From: Portibacter lacus
Lineage (GTDB): Bacteria > Bacteroidota > Bacteroidia > Chitinophagales > Saprospiraceae
NCBI RefSeq assembly: GCF_021533215.1
Contig: NZ_JAJNKA010000017.1
Coordinates: 46,953-110,952 of the forward strand
Length of the DNA: 64,000 nt
Direction: 5' to 3'
In this document: piece by piece, positions 7,393 through 16,930 of the stretch
How the letters are laid out: every line of letters starts with the position of its first letter
Position numbering within the stretch: the first letter of the stretch is position 1
Notes under the pieces: model-generated
Told to the model about the DNA's origin: nothing
What the model saw: the letters and a program-made list of their open reading frames with translations, nothing else
The model's database searches: none
Translations under genes and position numbers: made by a program

Positions 7393-8652
7393 TTATCGGA
7401 GGATAGAGATATTGCCGGATTTAGAATATTTTTGGACACCGGATTTTTCCGCTACTTCACAGTACACATAATACAGGAAATCACCAGAAAGAAATTGATG
7501 ATTAGAATGTTCTCCTTTCCACCTGTCATTAATATCGTTGCTGCGAAATACTCGATTTCCCCATCGATCAAAGACCTCTAATTTGTATTCAAGGATTGGC
7601 TTATCGGCAGGAATGAAAACTTCGAACTCATCATTAATTCCATCGTTATTAGGTGAAAAAACATTGGGAATGAAAAATGGAAACTCCTTATTCTCAGCAA
7701 TAACTTCCAGTAAAATCATTATCGATCCGCAATCAAAAATCGCTTCTATGGTATAATCGCCTGGTTCAGCAATGGATCTTCTGGAACCTATATATCCATC
7801 TTCCCATTGCATGGTTGCATTATTAATGATCGGTAATTCAATTTCTTCAGGTAGGTAAATATCGAGTTTCTGTCCGTTTGCTAAGTATTTAATTACTTCT
7901 ATTTCACTTGCTAGGGTATCCACGATGATATCATCGAATTCATAATAGTATGAATAAAAAGTGCCTTTAGTATCGTCGGCCGCGCATTCTGGAAATGTCC
8001 CAAAATTACCCAGAGGCATAATGACTGCTAAGTAAGAAGCCTCATCCACGGGCGTGAAACAGGTGCCAACGACAAACCAATCATCCGAAACCTTATCGCT
8101 TTGGAGTAATGGAGACTCTACAATATTAGCTAAAGTGCCGTTAGCACTAGCTGAGCCATTAGAGAAATTATTGTCAATCTTAATAGAATCAGTATGGGTA
8201 TAGATTTCAATTTTCTTTTCTGGAGTCAATGGGCAGTCAATGGTAGAATTAGGGAAGCCTTGGTAGAATCCTTTATTTCTTACGTTCATCGAAATGTAAT
8301 AAGTCTTTTGCGGATCTAGTGAATGTGCGAGTTTAGAGGCAACACCTTCGCTAATGTAGGATTGGTTAGAATTCACTCTGCATCTTAATCCAATAAAGTT
8401 TTGGCCATCTGATGCTTTTGCGTTTTTACTCCAAAATATTTCCTCGAATTCTGGGAGATTACAATTGTTACTAAATAAATCAGGAGTCCCTTGAATGGTG
8501 TACCATAAGACGGATTCATTGAATCCAAGTTCAGGACTGACACAGGAAGAATTATTGATTAATTCAAAACTGCCATCGGACAGTAAGTTTTGAGCATAGA
8601 TTGAGGTAGAGATGATAGTGCAGCATAATGATATTATAATCTGTTTTATCAA
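7393..8652 (-). CDS. Secreted protein with gliding-type (T9SS type B) C-terminal domain
   Basis: A 419-residue secreted protein. It has a signal peptide (MIKQIIISLCCTIISTSIYAQ), then a region starting NLLSDGSFELINN that resembles the N-terminal lectin- or carbohydrate-binding-like domain common in such proteins, a short beta domain, and the C-terminal domain starting FIPNVFSPNNDGINDEFEVF and containing VFDRWGNRVF. This last domain is the gliding-motility-associated C-terminal domain that targets proteins to the type IX secretion system. It is the last gene of the SusC-SusD-peroxidase-FG-GAP run and begins one base after the FG-GAP gene's stop. Likely displayed on the surface; ligand unknown. 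Confidence 0.82.
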   Translation of the reverse strand: MIKQIIISLCCTIISTSIYAQNLLSDGSFELINNSSCVSPELGFNESVLWYTIQGTPDLFSNNCNLPEFEEIFWSKNAKASDGQNFIGLRCRVNSNQSYISEGVASKLAHSLDPQKTYYISMNVRNKGFYQGFPNSTIDCPLTPEKKIEIYTHTDSIKIDNNFSNGSASANGTLANIVESPLLQSDKVSDDWFVVGTCFTPVDEASYLAVIMPLGNFGTFPECAADDTKGTFYSYYYEFDDIIVDTLASEIEVIKYLANGQKLDIYLPEEIELPIINNATMQWEDGYIGSRRSIAEPGDYTIEAIFDCGSIMILLEVIAENKEFPFFIPNVFSPNNDGINDEFEVFIPADKPILEYKLEVFDRWGNRVFRSNDINDRWKGEHSNHQFLSGDFLYYVYCEVAEKSGVQKYSKSGNISILR

Positions 8653-10551
8653 TTATATCTTTACTGTTTTTTGAGTTATAATTTCACCTGCACCGCTAAG
8701 TCTGAAAAAGTAAACTCCGCTTGGTAAGTTCTGAGAGATCCGTTTAGAAAGGATACCTACACTACCTTGTTCTTCATCCATTAAAGTTTCTATCAGCATG
8801 CCTTGTGCATTAAACAATTCTATTTTGGCAGGACCTGATGCTGGTAATTCATATTCTATAACGACCTCCTCGGAAAATGCTCCTGGCGTAACAAGCAAGT
8901 TAAGTGCAGTTTCCAAATTGTTTTCATCAACTTCTTCTTTTATCACGATACGTTGGTTCGCTGCTACATTGGTAAGCGTCTGACTTTTGCCACCAAGCCA
9001 ATGAACCGTTACATTAGAAATATTTTCTAAGTCACCTAATCCGAAATGAGCTATGGTTGTGTTTTGTGATAAATGACTAGCTCCGCCTTCTATTTCTCTT
9101 ATTAAAATGAGATCATCCGCAACGATTTCAATTTTCGAACCTAGACCATTCAGCTCTGACTTAACACCTTCTAACTCAATTTGTAACCAATTGCCATTAG
9201 AGGCATCATTTCTGAACAATAAACACCTAGCTTCGGGAAGTGTGCCATTAAGATCTGTATTTTGCCTAGGCGCTTGATTGACTACAAATAAGTCTAGATC
9301 GCCGTCATTATCATAATCGAAAACAACAGAACCTCTACCGATTCTTACGTCGAAGAGATTCATTTCTTGTGCTACTTCTTTAAATTTGCCATTATCATTT
9401 CTGAAAAACAGATTTGGATTTAAGCGGATTGTTGGATTCAAAGCTCCATTACAAACGAAAAGATCCACATCCATATCATGATCGAAGTCGAAAAAGTTAG
9501 CTCCCCAGCTTATCGGTGGTCCGGTATAGGATTCGTGAAATATGGTTGGAATTGCTACACCAGCAGAAACGGTCTTATCATCGAAGCCGTCGCCATTTTT
9601 TCTATTGTATACGAGGACACTAGTGGATAAATTAGTAATGAAGTAGTCCATCCAGCCATCCATATTGACATCAGCGCCTGTGATGCCCATGGCGTTCATC
9701 CCGTAATTTAGCTGAAGATTAAGACTCCTTTCTTTGAAACGATTCTTAGGATAATCATTTCGATAGAGTCGGTTCGGTGTTTTTTTGAAACCGAAATCAT
9801 TCACAATGTGTAAGTCTAGATCTTTATCATTGTCATAGTCAGAAAATAGACCTTGAAAACCGAAAGCATAATGATTCATGTTGTAAACCTCAGAGACTTC
9901 GATAAATTTTCCTCCTCCATTATTTAAAAAAAGGTAGTCATTAGAAGGTACAAAAGAATTCGTGATGGTTGATTCATTGTAGATCGAAATCCCGATCGGA
10001 GATGATGAAAAATAATTAGCGATAAACAAATCAGGGTAGCCATCTAAGTTAATATCTCCGAATGTCGCTCCAGTACTATTATTTCTAAATTTATCTAATC
10101 CCCATTCTTTCGTTTCGTCCTTGAATGTACCATCCTGTTGATTAATAAAGAGCAGATTAGGTGCAGATTTTCTGTCTTCCGACATATAGTTAAAGGTAGT
10201 AATTAATAAATCTTTGTACCCATCTCTGTTAACATCTGCTGCGGAAACTCCCTGCGTATTAGTCCCAATTGTGGAATCGAACCCGCTATTGCTAAAGACA
10301 TTGGTGAAAGTCCCGTCACCGTTATTTCTGAATAACGCATCTTCGGCAGCACCACCAGTAATATAAATATCTTCATAACCGTCTTTGTCAAAATCGATAA
10401 CCGCTGCTCCACCTCCGAAAGTTGCTTGGTCAATGATAAAAGCATGGTTAATCCCAGCTTCTTCTGAAACTTCTGTAAAAACTTTTTGAGCATGAGTAGT
10501 TACTTGCAGAAAACACACAACTGTTAAGCATATATATTTAAGCTGTTTCAT
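8653..10551 (-). CDS. FG-GAP/VCBS repeat protein with ASPIC/UnbV domain, T9SS type A sorted
   Basis: A secreted protein of about 632 residues. A signal peptide ends near THAQ. Then at least seven FG-GAP/VCBS repeats follow with calcium-binding-like DFDKDGYEDIYI and DYDNDGDLDLFV loops, forming a predicted beta-propeller to about residue 450. An ASPIC/UnbV domain comes next (LNGLGSKIEI, VTVHWLGGKSQ), and an 80-residue type A sorting domain ends NLPSGVYFFRLSG...TQKTVKI. I start at the ATG at 10551 because the earlier ATG overlaps the preceding gene. In Bacteroidota such proteins are frequent near SusCD or di-heme peroxidase genes, as here. A surface role in polymer or metal binding is inferred; enzymatic activity is not indicated. 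Confidence 0.85.
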   Translation of the reverse strand: MKQLKYICLTVVCFLQVTTHAQKVFTEVSEEAGINHAFIIDQATFGGGAAVIDFDKDGYEDIYITGGAAEDALFRNNGDGTFTNVFSNSGFDSTIGTNTQGVSAADVNRDGYKDLLITTFNYMSEDRKSAPNLLFINQQDGTFKDETKEWGLDKFRNNSTGATFGDINLDGYPDLFIANYFSSSPIGISIYNESTITNSFVPSNDYLFLNNGGGKFIEVSEVYNMNHYAFGFQGLFSDYDNDKDLDLHIVNDFGFKKTPNRLYRNDYPKNRFKERSLNLQLNYGMNAMGITGADVNMDGWMDYFITNLSTSVLVYNRKNGDGFDDKTVSAGVAIPTIFHESYTGPPISWGANFFDFDHDMDVDLFVCNGALNPTIRLNPNLFFRNDNGKFKEVAQEMNLFDVRIGRGSVVFDYDNDGDLDLFVVNQAPRQNTDLNGTLPEARCLLFRNDASNGNWLQIELEGVKSELNGLGSKIEIVADDLILIREIEGGASHLSQNTTIAHFGLGDLENISNVTVHWLGGKSQTLTNVAANQRIVIKEEVDENNLETALNLLVTPGAFSEEVVIEYELPASGPAKIELFNAQGMLIETLMDEEQGSVGILSKRISQNLPSGVYFFRLSGAGEIITQKTVKI

Positions 10552-10556
10552 ATTTT

Positions 10557-11924
10557 TTATTTGCATCCAAGATCTATCATGGATTGTTCATCACTATTAG
10601 GAAAACAATTTCCAGAGGGTAGGTTTTCGGGGCTGTACCTCATTAAATTGGGATCGTGTAGACTTTCTTCAATAAAGTCAGCGATGAGATTAATTTCATC
10701 TGTTGTTAATCCTTTGGGTTGAAAGCCTGGATAAATATGTTCTTTAGGGACAACAGGATTTTCAACTATTCCATTGTTTTTATAGGTAATAATGTCCTTA
10801 ATACTTTCAAAGCTCCCTCCATGCCCATAAAAAGGTGAATCCTTTAAGTTGTAGAGTTGTGGTACTTTGAACTTATATAAATCTTCAGTTTTTCCTGTGA
10901 ATCCTCCTCTGCCTTCAGCAGAAGTAAAGAAGTCTTGGGCTACGGTTTGCGCAACATCATCTCCCTTAAGATCATGCATTCCTAAAGCATAGAATTCCAT
11001 AGTGTTGAGTGCCGGACCTGTATGGCATTTCACACAATTAGCTTTTCCGAAAAATAAGATAGCACCCTTTTTTTGATCTTCCGTCATGGCATTTTGATCT
11101 CCTTTGAGCCAAGATTGAAACGGTGCCTGATCAGCTAATACAACTCTTTCATAGGCAGCGATTGCTAGTCCAGTGATTGTATCATTATATCTATTTTTAG
11201 GGTCAATGTCAGGGAAAGCTTCGTCGAATAATTCCTTATATCCAAGATTTTCTATTAATTCTTTTGAGACGTGCATTCTATGAATTTTTAATCCTGCGAT
11301 GGCTTGAGATTCTAACCCTTCAAATCCTAGGAAGTTTATTTCTTTCGGGCTTCGTAAAGCCCATGCATCTTCTGTACCTTTGTTTACTCCAGTTCCACCG
11401 AACTGACCATTCCATATGATCGCTTCCTGATATCCAGAATTTACGATCGACATCGTTCGGATAGGTTGAATATCAAGAAAGTCAAATCCATATTCTGTGT
11501 CGATAACCCTAGCTTCTCCATTTTGACCGAACCCAATTCCGCCTTCTCCGATAGATTGTTTGATTCCTGCCTGAAAGCCTGCTCTGACATGATGACAACT
11601 TGCGCATGAATAGGATTGTCTATTAATTTGATTCTTGGGATTCGTACCAAGACCAGTTTCGTGAAAAAGAAATTTGCCAAGTTCTATCTTAGAGGGAGTT
11701 AGTTTGTTCTTAGGATCTTCTGGAATTGCATTTAAGTCTTGACTGTTTGGTAGTTCGAAGTAAGAAAGGCCTTCGTTATTGGCAGCAGTTAAGAGTAGAT
11801 CAGTTAATTCTTCATCTGGAGTGCTATAGAATTTCGGTTCTTCTTCAATGCTTATCGGTGATTTGTCACATGAGAATAGAATCAAAGTAAATGCAAAGAG
11901 GAAAATTATTTTGCTATGTTTCAT
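10557..11924 (-). CDS. Di-heme cytochrome c peroxidase/MauG-family lipoprotein
   Basis: A lipoprotein (MKHSKIIFLFAFTLILFSC, Cys19) with two CxxCH heme c motifs: CASCH at about residues 107-111 and CVKCH at about 297-301, the spacing expected for the bacterial cytochrome c peroxidase/MauG superfamily. The domain starts at LGKFLFHETGLG, the usual entry of the first heme domain. Whether it reduces peroxide or oxidises a substrate as MauG does cannot be told. I prefer the ATG at 11924 over one 18 bp earlier because it begins the lipoprotein signal. It sits just downstream of the susD terminator and 5 bp before the FG-GAP gene, so the two are probably cotranscribed. Confidence 0.85.
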   Translation of the reverse strand: MKHSKIIFLFAFTLILFSCDKSPISIEEEPKFYSTPDEELTDLLLTAANNEGLSYFELPNSQDLNAIPEDPKNKLTPSKIELGKFLFHETGLGTNPKNQINRQSYSCASCHHVRAGFQAGIKQSIGEGGIGFGQNGEARVIDTEYGFDFLDIQPIRTMSIVNSGYQEAIIWNGQFGGTGVNKGTEDAWALRSPKEINFLGFEGLESQAIAGLKIHRMHVSKELIENLGYKELFDEAFPDIDPKNRYNDTITGLAIAAYERVVLADQAPFQSWLKGDQNAMTEDQKKGAILFFGKANCVKCHTGPALNTMEFYALGMHDLKGDDVAQTVAQDFFTSAEGRGGFTGKTEDLYKFKVPQLYNLKDSPFYGHGGSFESIKDIITYKNNGIVENPVVPKEHIYPGFQPKGLTTDEINLIADFIEESLHDPNLMRYSPENLPSGNCFPNSDEQSMIDLGCK

Positions 11925-11943
11925 ACTTAAATAATACTTCATT

Positions 11944-11990
11944 CTTATAAAGAAAAATAGTAGAACACTCCAGTTAAGGAGTGCTCTACT
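11944..11990 (-). terminator. Intrinsic terminator after susD
   Basis: Hairpin with arms GTAGA-CACTCC (from 11960) and GGAGTG-TCTAC (to 11989) around a short loop, followed on the minus strand by a T-rich run (CTATTTTTCTTT). It lies between susD and the di-heme peroxidase gene, so susCD probably form their own transcript, with some read-through possible. Confidence 0.75.
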
Positions 11991-12011
11991 TCAAATTGTT
12001 TACTTATTTTT

Positions 12012-13580
12012 TTAGTATCCTGGGTTTTGCGTTAAGTTAGGATTCAGGTCTAATTCTTTTTGCGGAATTGGCCATAAAGTATGTTTTGCTGGATCAAATA
12101 CTCTATCATCTAAAGATTCTCCGAATAGCGTAACGATAGGGATAATATCAGCAGCTTTTCCCCATCTAATTAGATCAAAATATCTTGTTCCTTCCCATGG
12201 AAATTCAACATGACGTTCATGGTGAATTACTTCTCTCATTTCATCTTTGCTTAATCCAGATTCTATTGCTGGTAATCCTGCTCTTGTGACTACCTGATTA
12301 AGAGCAGCATAAACGTCTTCTGTTGGGCCATTTAATTCATTCATAGATTCTGCATAGATCATTAAGATATCTGCATATCTGTAAAGAATAAGATTAGTTT
12401 CATTGCAAGAACATCCATCTTCTCCGATGGTTGCTGCAGGATCTACCCATTTTCTAATTGCGAAGAAAGGACTGAATCCAGATAATGCAGAATCAAATAC
12501 CTTACCTCTCCACATCGATACTCCTGGTATTAGTAGATTAGCATATAATCTTTCTTCTCTGTTTTCATAAGGATTATCAGCATCGAATAATGGAGATTCA
12601 TCTGAAGGAAGTCCATCTTTCATATAGAAGGCATTTGCTAATTGGTCAGTAGGTGTGTTGGAACCCCAGCCACTTCCAGGTGTTCCTTCAGGTCCTGGTG
12701 CAAGTGCAACTTGTAAGTAGTTTCCTTCTCCTTGTGTACCTCCTGTAAATTGTACATCAAATAAAACTTCTTTATTGTTTTCATTAGTAGGGCTGAAAAC
12801 ATCCGCATAATTATCTACTAAGCCAATAAGGTCAGGGTTAGCAGCAGACATATCCATAATCTTTTTAGCTTCTGCAGCAGCGCCAGCCCAATCTTTATTG
12901 TACATTTTTAGTCTTGCTTTTACTGCAATTGCTGACTGTTTAGTCGGCCGGCCAATGTCCCCATTTGTAGGAGTTGTGCCTAAATTAGCTTCCGCGAAAT
13001 CTAAGTCACTATAGATTTGTGCGAGTACTTCAGATTTAGGAGTTCTAGTTGCTGCTAGTCCTTCTTCTCTAGTTAATACTTTAAGAACTAAAGGTACGTC
13101 ACCGAATAAATTGACCATTTCTTGGTAAATTAATGACCTCAGAAATCTTACTTCAGCAATGTAAAGTGTTTCAGTTGCTGGGTCTAAATTGACATTACCA
13201 ATATTTTCAAGAACTGAATTTGCTCTGAAAATGCCTTCGTAACCGAAATCCCACTTATTATTGATGATTCCACCTGTTCCGGCATTATGTGTTCCTTCCG
13301 CTATGGTCGAAAATTGACCTTCCCATGGACAGCAGCCTACACCATTATCTGTCAGGATGTCAAAATTGTGGTTGTACCAATAGAAAGCTCCTCCCCAGAT
13401 ATCTCCTTGAAAAACGTCGTAGATCCCATTAATGGCTCTTACCACATCCTCAGATGTCTCGAAAAAACCTTCTACACTACCTTGATCTAAAGGTGTTTTC
13501 TGAAGAAAATCTTTATCGCATGATGAAAAACTGAGCATTAATACCGCACAAAAAATACTGATTTTATATATATATTTCAT
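12012..13580 (-). CDS. RagB/SusD family nutrient uptake lipoprotein
   Basis: A 522-residue outer-membrane lipoprotein with signal and lipobox LSFSSC (Cys21) and the usual CDKDFLQKTPLDQ start of SusD-like proteins. The N-terminal TPR-like part contains RANSVLENI and AEVRFLRSLIYQEMVNLFGDVPLV, the most conserved SusD segment. The C-terminus ends ELDLNPNLTQNPGY, the family's usual ending. It forms a complex with the TonB-dependent receptor encoded 39 bp upstream and binds the substrate at the cell surface. The presence of a CC pair and a CSC motif is unremarkable. Substrate is unknown; no glycoside hydrolase or other polymer-degrading gene lies beside it. Confidence 0.95.
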   Translation of the reverse strand: MKYIYKISIFCAVLMLSFSSCDKDFLQKTPLDQGSVEGFFETSEDVVRAINGIYDVFQGDIWGGAFYWYNHNFDILTDNGVGCCPWEGQFSTIAEGTHNAGTGGIINNKWDFGYEGIFRANSVLENIGNVNLDPATETLYIAEVRFLRSLIYQEMVNLFGDVPLVLKVLTREEGLAATRTPKSEVLAQIYSDLDFAEANLGTTPTNGDIGRPTKQSAIAVKARLKMYNKDWAGAAAEAKKIMDMSAANPDLIGLVDNYADVFSPTNENNKEVLFDVQFTGGTQGEGNYLQVALAPGPEGTPGSGWGSNTPTDQLANAFYMKDGLPSDESPLFDADNPYENREERLYANLLIPGVSMWRGKVFDSALSGFSPFFAIRKWVDPAATIGEDGCSCNETNLILYRYADILMIYAESMNELNGPTEDVYAALNQVVTRAGLPAIESGLSKDEMREVIHHERHVEFPWEGTRYFDLIRWGKAADIIPIVTLFGESLDDRVFDPAKHTLWPIPQKELDLNPNLTQNPGY

Positions 13581-13619
13581 TGTCTTTTCTTTATTATTAT
13601 TTAATGATAGAAGCGTTTC

Positions 13620-16600
13620 CTAGAATCTTACATTCACACCACCAGTTATTATTCTTAGCTGTGGATAAACTGCTGTACCGTTCGTATTTCTTGCTTCTTG
13701 TTCTGGATCAAATCCTATAAAGTTAGTCCAAGTTAATAGATTAGTTGCATTCACATATATCCTTAGGCTATTTACGAAGCTTTTTTCAACTAAATTTTTT
13801 GGAAGCTTATAACCTATCTGTAAATTTTTAAGTCTGAAATAACTTCTATCGTTCATAAACCATGAGTGATTTACGTTATTGTTAATTCCACCTTGTGCTA
13901 TTCTTATTTTAGGAAGGCTAGCATCTGTATTTTCCGGCGTCCAACTATCTCTCCAGATTGTCGAAGCACCTCCACTATTTGCAAACGGAGCATAAAATCT
14001 AGCCGTTTCAAATGTTTGTGCGTCAGCGATTCCTTGGAAGATTGCAGCTATATCAAAGTTGCCGACATCTATTCCCATATTAATACCGTATAACCATGTT
14101 GGATTATCTTGACCCAGTACATGTCTATCTTCTTCTGTGATTTTTCCATCATTATTGTAATCCTCATATTGTAGATCTCCTGGAGTCGGAGTTCCGTATA
14201 TAGATTGATCAGGTGCGTTTTCGATGTCAGCAGCAGTTTGGAAAATGCCAATTGCATTTAAACCGTAAAGCGCATTAATCGGTTGCCCTCTTTGTATAAT
14301 GAAAGCACCATCGATTACCCGATCATTTTCACCAGCTAAACTCGGATCAATGCTTAATACTTCACTTTTCACATGAGTAACATTCCCACCGATACTAAAT
14401 CCAACTTTACCAAATTGTTCTCTATAGTTAAGAGAACCTTCCCATCCTGTATTTCTAACTTCTGCAATGTTTACCGTAGTAGGTGTTCGAACCCCTGTAA
14501 CACCAGGATTGCTTTGATCGTATAGAATGTCAGAAGCATTTCTAATGAAGTAGTCACCTTCTAGACTTATTTTACCATTTAACAAAGATAAGTTAACTCC
14601 TATGTCAGTTTGTGTTGTGGTTTCCCATTTAATATCTGGATTTCCAAGTGACGTCTGAGCTGCTGCTCCAACAATAGTACCACCGAAGTTATAAGCAGGA
14701 CTGAAAGAAACAGAAGATGCAAACGGATAGTTTCCGATGTTTTGATTCCCAAGTTGGCCCCAAGAAGCTCTTATTTTAAAGAAGTCGATCACGTTTGAGT
14801 TGAAGAAATCCTCTTCTGATATCACCCAACCAGCAGAGAAAGATGGAAATGTAGCCCATCTGTTATTTGCTCCGAATCTTGATGAGCCGTCTCTTCTGAC
14901 ATTCATTTCCAGCAAGTATTTGTTTTTGAAATCATAGTTAATTCTTCCGAAAAGCGACCTGATGGCCCATTGACCAGCAAAATCACTGTTAGTAGATGAT
15001 TCTGGATTACCTGTAACCAATGCAGGTAAAGAATTACTTGGAAGTTCACTTCTTGTTGCTGAAAATCCTTTATCGTCAAAGCTTTCTTGATTCGCTCCTA
15101 GGATAAATTTCATATTGTTATTGCCGAATGATTTTTCATAGGTTGCTTGTAACCAAGAAGTGAGCTGAAGGCGTTCTCTGAACGATAAATTTAGTTCTCT
15201 ATTTTCTAACCAAACCAATCCTAATTCTCCAGTTTCATGATCAAATGTTTCTACTCTACTATTAAAATTCTGATCGTTATTTTGTCTGAAATTAGCGGCA
15301 AAAGTTCCACGAATTTTAAGGTTGTCTATTGGTTCGTATTCTGCGTAAAAATTTCCTAAAAAGAAATTTTCTTTTAATAATCTGTTTAATGCTTGAACTT
15401 CAGCTAAGATATTAGGTGTAGATAATTCAATTGCATCAATGTCTCTTGCTCTATCAGCAATTCTTCCTTGACTATCATAGGCTGGAAAATTAGGTCCTAA
15501 TCTGGTAGTTCTTGCGAGTACACCACCATCTTGGCCTACGTTATCGAGGTCGGAAACTTGTCTGCTAACATAAAAGCTTCCTCCCATCCCAAATCTGCTA
15601 GTCACTTTTGTATCCAGATTTAATCTCGCATTATATCGCTGAGTTCCTTGAACGCCAGTAACAACGCCTTGGTTTTCTAAGTAGCCTAATGATATATTAA
15701 AGTTAGTCTTATCACTTCCTCCACTTGCAGATAAACTATGCTGCTGTATTCTTCCTGGCTTTAGAATTGCCTCAAACCAGTTTGTGTTAGGTGCTCCTGA
15801 TCCAGAATATTTGTTAATGATATCAGCAGGATATAATTCCTGATTTCCAGAATTTACATCTGCTCTATTTCTTAACTTCATAAATTCTTCCGAATTCCAG
15901 ATATAATCTGGAGTTGAGTTTACTTCAGTGCTACCCGCATAACCTGTGTAGTTAAAAGTCGGCTTACTATTTAGCTTACCTCTTTTAGTTGTGACTAGTA
16001 CAACACCGTTCGCAGCCCTAGACCCATAAATAGCTGCTGATGCAGCATCTTTAAGAACGGTAATGGAAGCAATATCATTCGGATCTACGCTATCAAAAGG
16101 AGCTTCGATTCCATCCACAAGGATAAGTGGATTAGGATTGTTCAATGTACCGATACCCCGAATTCTTATAGAAGCACCATCTTGTCCCGGTTCTCCTGAA
16201 TTCTGATTAATCCACACACCACTGACTTGACCTTGTAATGCCTGTGATGCACTCGTAATAGGTCTTGCTTCTAAGGTCTCAGCATTTACAACACCGACAG
16301 AACCTGTTAGATTTGATTTTTTCTGACTACCATATCCAGTGACGACGACTTCGGCAAGCTGGGCGGCATCCAGAGAAAGTAAGGCATTTATTTCAGTCTG
16401 ACCATTTACTGGTATTTCTTGATCTCTAAATCCAACATAACTGAATACAAGCGTTGCGTCTTCTTCAACATTAATATTATAAGATCCATCAATATCGGTT
16501 ATGGTACCATTGTTTGTGCCTTTTTCCAAGACCGTAGCACCGATTAACGCTTCACCAGCATCGTCTGTTACTATTCCTTTAACGGATATTTTATCCAATT

Positions 16601-16685
16601 CAACTGAATTAGCGGATATAATACTAGTTAAGGAAAAAGAGTAGAATAAGAGAAAGATGAATTTTAAGTGTTTAATTCTTAACAT
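13620..16685 (-). CDS. SusC/RagA family TonB-linked outer-membrane receptor
   Basis: A 1021-residue TonB-dependent transporter. Domains in order: signal peptide (1 to about 26); carboxypeptidase-regulatory-like beta domain (about 33-115, GIVTDDAGEALIGATVLEKG); TonB box region VVVTGYGSQKKSNLTGSV, the classic SusC signature; plug (about 120-235, with IRIRGIGTLNNPNPLILVDG); and a 22-strand barrel ending in aromatic-rich NVRF. It imports a large substrate across the outer membrane with the SusD partner encoded just downstream. Divergent or upstream sequence 16686-16930 holds no gene, only the terminator of the next minus-strand gene. Confidence 0.96.
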   Translation of the reverse strand: MLRIKHLKFIFLLFYSFSLTSIISANSVELDKISVKGIVTDDAGEALIGATVLEKGTNNGTITDIDGSYNINVEEDATLVFSYVGFRDQEIPVNGQTEINALLSLDAAQLAEVVVTGYGSQKKSNLTGSVGVVNAETLEARPITSASQALQGQVSGVWINQNSGEPGQDGASIRIRGIGTLNNPNPLILVDGIEAPFDSVDPNDIASITVLKDAASAAIYGSRAANGVVLVTTKRGKLNSKPTFNYTGYAGSTEVNSTPDYIWNSEEFMKLRNRADVNSGNQELYPADIINKYSGSGAPNTNWFEAILKPGRIQQHSLSASGGSDKTNFNISLGYLENQGVVTGVQGTQRYNARLNLDTKVTSRFGMGGSFYVSRQVSDLDNVGQDGGVLARTTRLGPNFPAYDSQGRIADRARDIDAIELSTPNILAEVQALNRLLKENFFLGNFYAEYEPIDNLKIRGTFAANFRQNNDQNFNSRVETFDHETGELGLVWLENRELNLSFRERLQLTSWLQATYEKSFGNNNMKFILGANQESFDDKGFSATRSELPSNSLPALVTGNPESSTNSDFAGQWAIRSLFGRINYDFKNKYLLEMNVRRDGSSRFGANNRWATFPSFSAGWVISEEDFFNSNVIDFFKIRASWGQLGNQNIGNYPFASSVSFSPAYNFGGTIVGAAAQTSLGNPDIKWETTTQTDIGVNLSLLNGKISLEGDYFIRNASDILYDQSNPGVTGVRTPTTVNIAEVRNTGWEGSLNYREQFGKVGFSIGGNVTHVKSEVLSIDPSLAGENDRVIDGAFIIQRGQPINALYGLNAIGIFQTAADIENAPDQSIYGTPTPGDLQYEDYNNDGKITEEDRHVLGQDNPTWLYGINMGIDVGNFDIAAIFQGIADAQTFETARFYAPFANSGGASTIWRDSWTPENTDASLPKIRIAQGGINNNVNHSWFMNDRSYFRLKNLQIGYKLPKNLVEKSFVNSLRIYVNATNLLTWTNFIGFDPEQEARNTNGTAVYPQLRIITGGVNVRF

Positions 16686-16869
16686 ATTTAGTTAATATTT
16701 AAGTAGTTAGAAATTTCGTAAAACATTTTAGCTCTCTAGGTTATAGGCAAATAGAATTTGGCACATAGAGCTTCTTAGTGTGATTATAATTCTAAATTAA
16801 CTTAAATATTAAAATTAAAGGCATGAATAAATGAAAATGTTAAAATATGTTATAAAAATGGTAATATTG

Positions 16870-16906
16870 GATATAAAAGAGGAAGCCACTACCCATGACT
16901 TCCTCT
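16870..16906 (-). terminator. Intrinsic terminator after the large secreted protein gene
   Basis: Hairpin with arms AGAGGAAG (16878-16885) and CTTCCTCT (16899-16906), followed on the minus strand by TTTTATAT. It lies 25 bp downstream of the 1341-residue protein gene and separates it from susC. Confidence 0.65.
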
Positions 16907-16930
16907 GAAAAATGACATCGTTATATTAAA

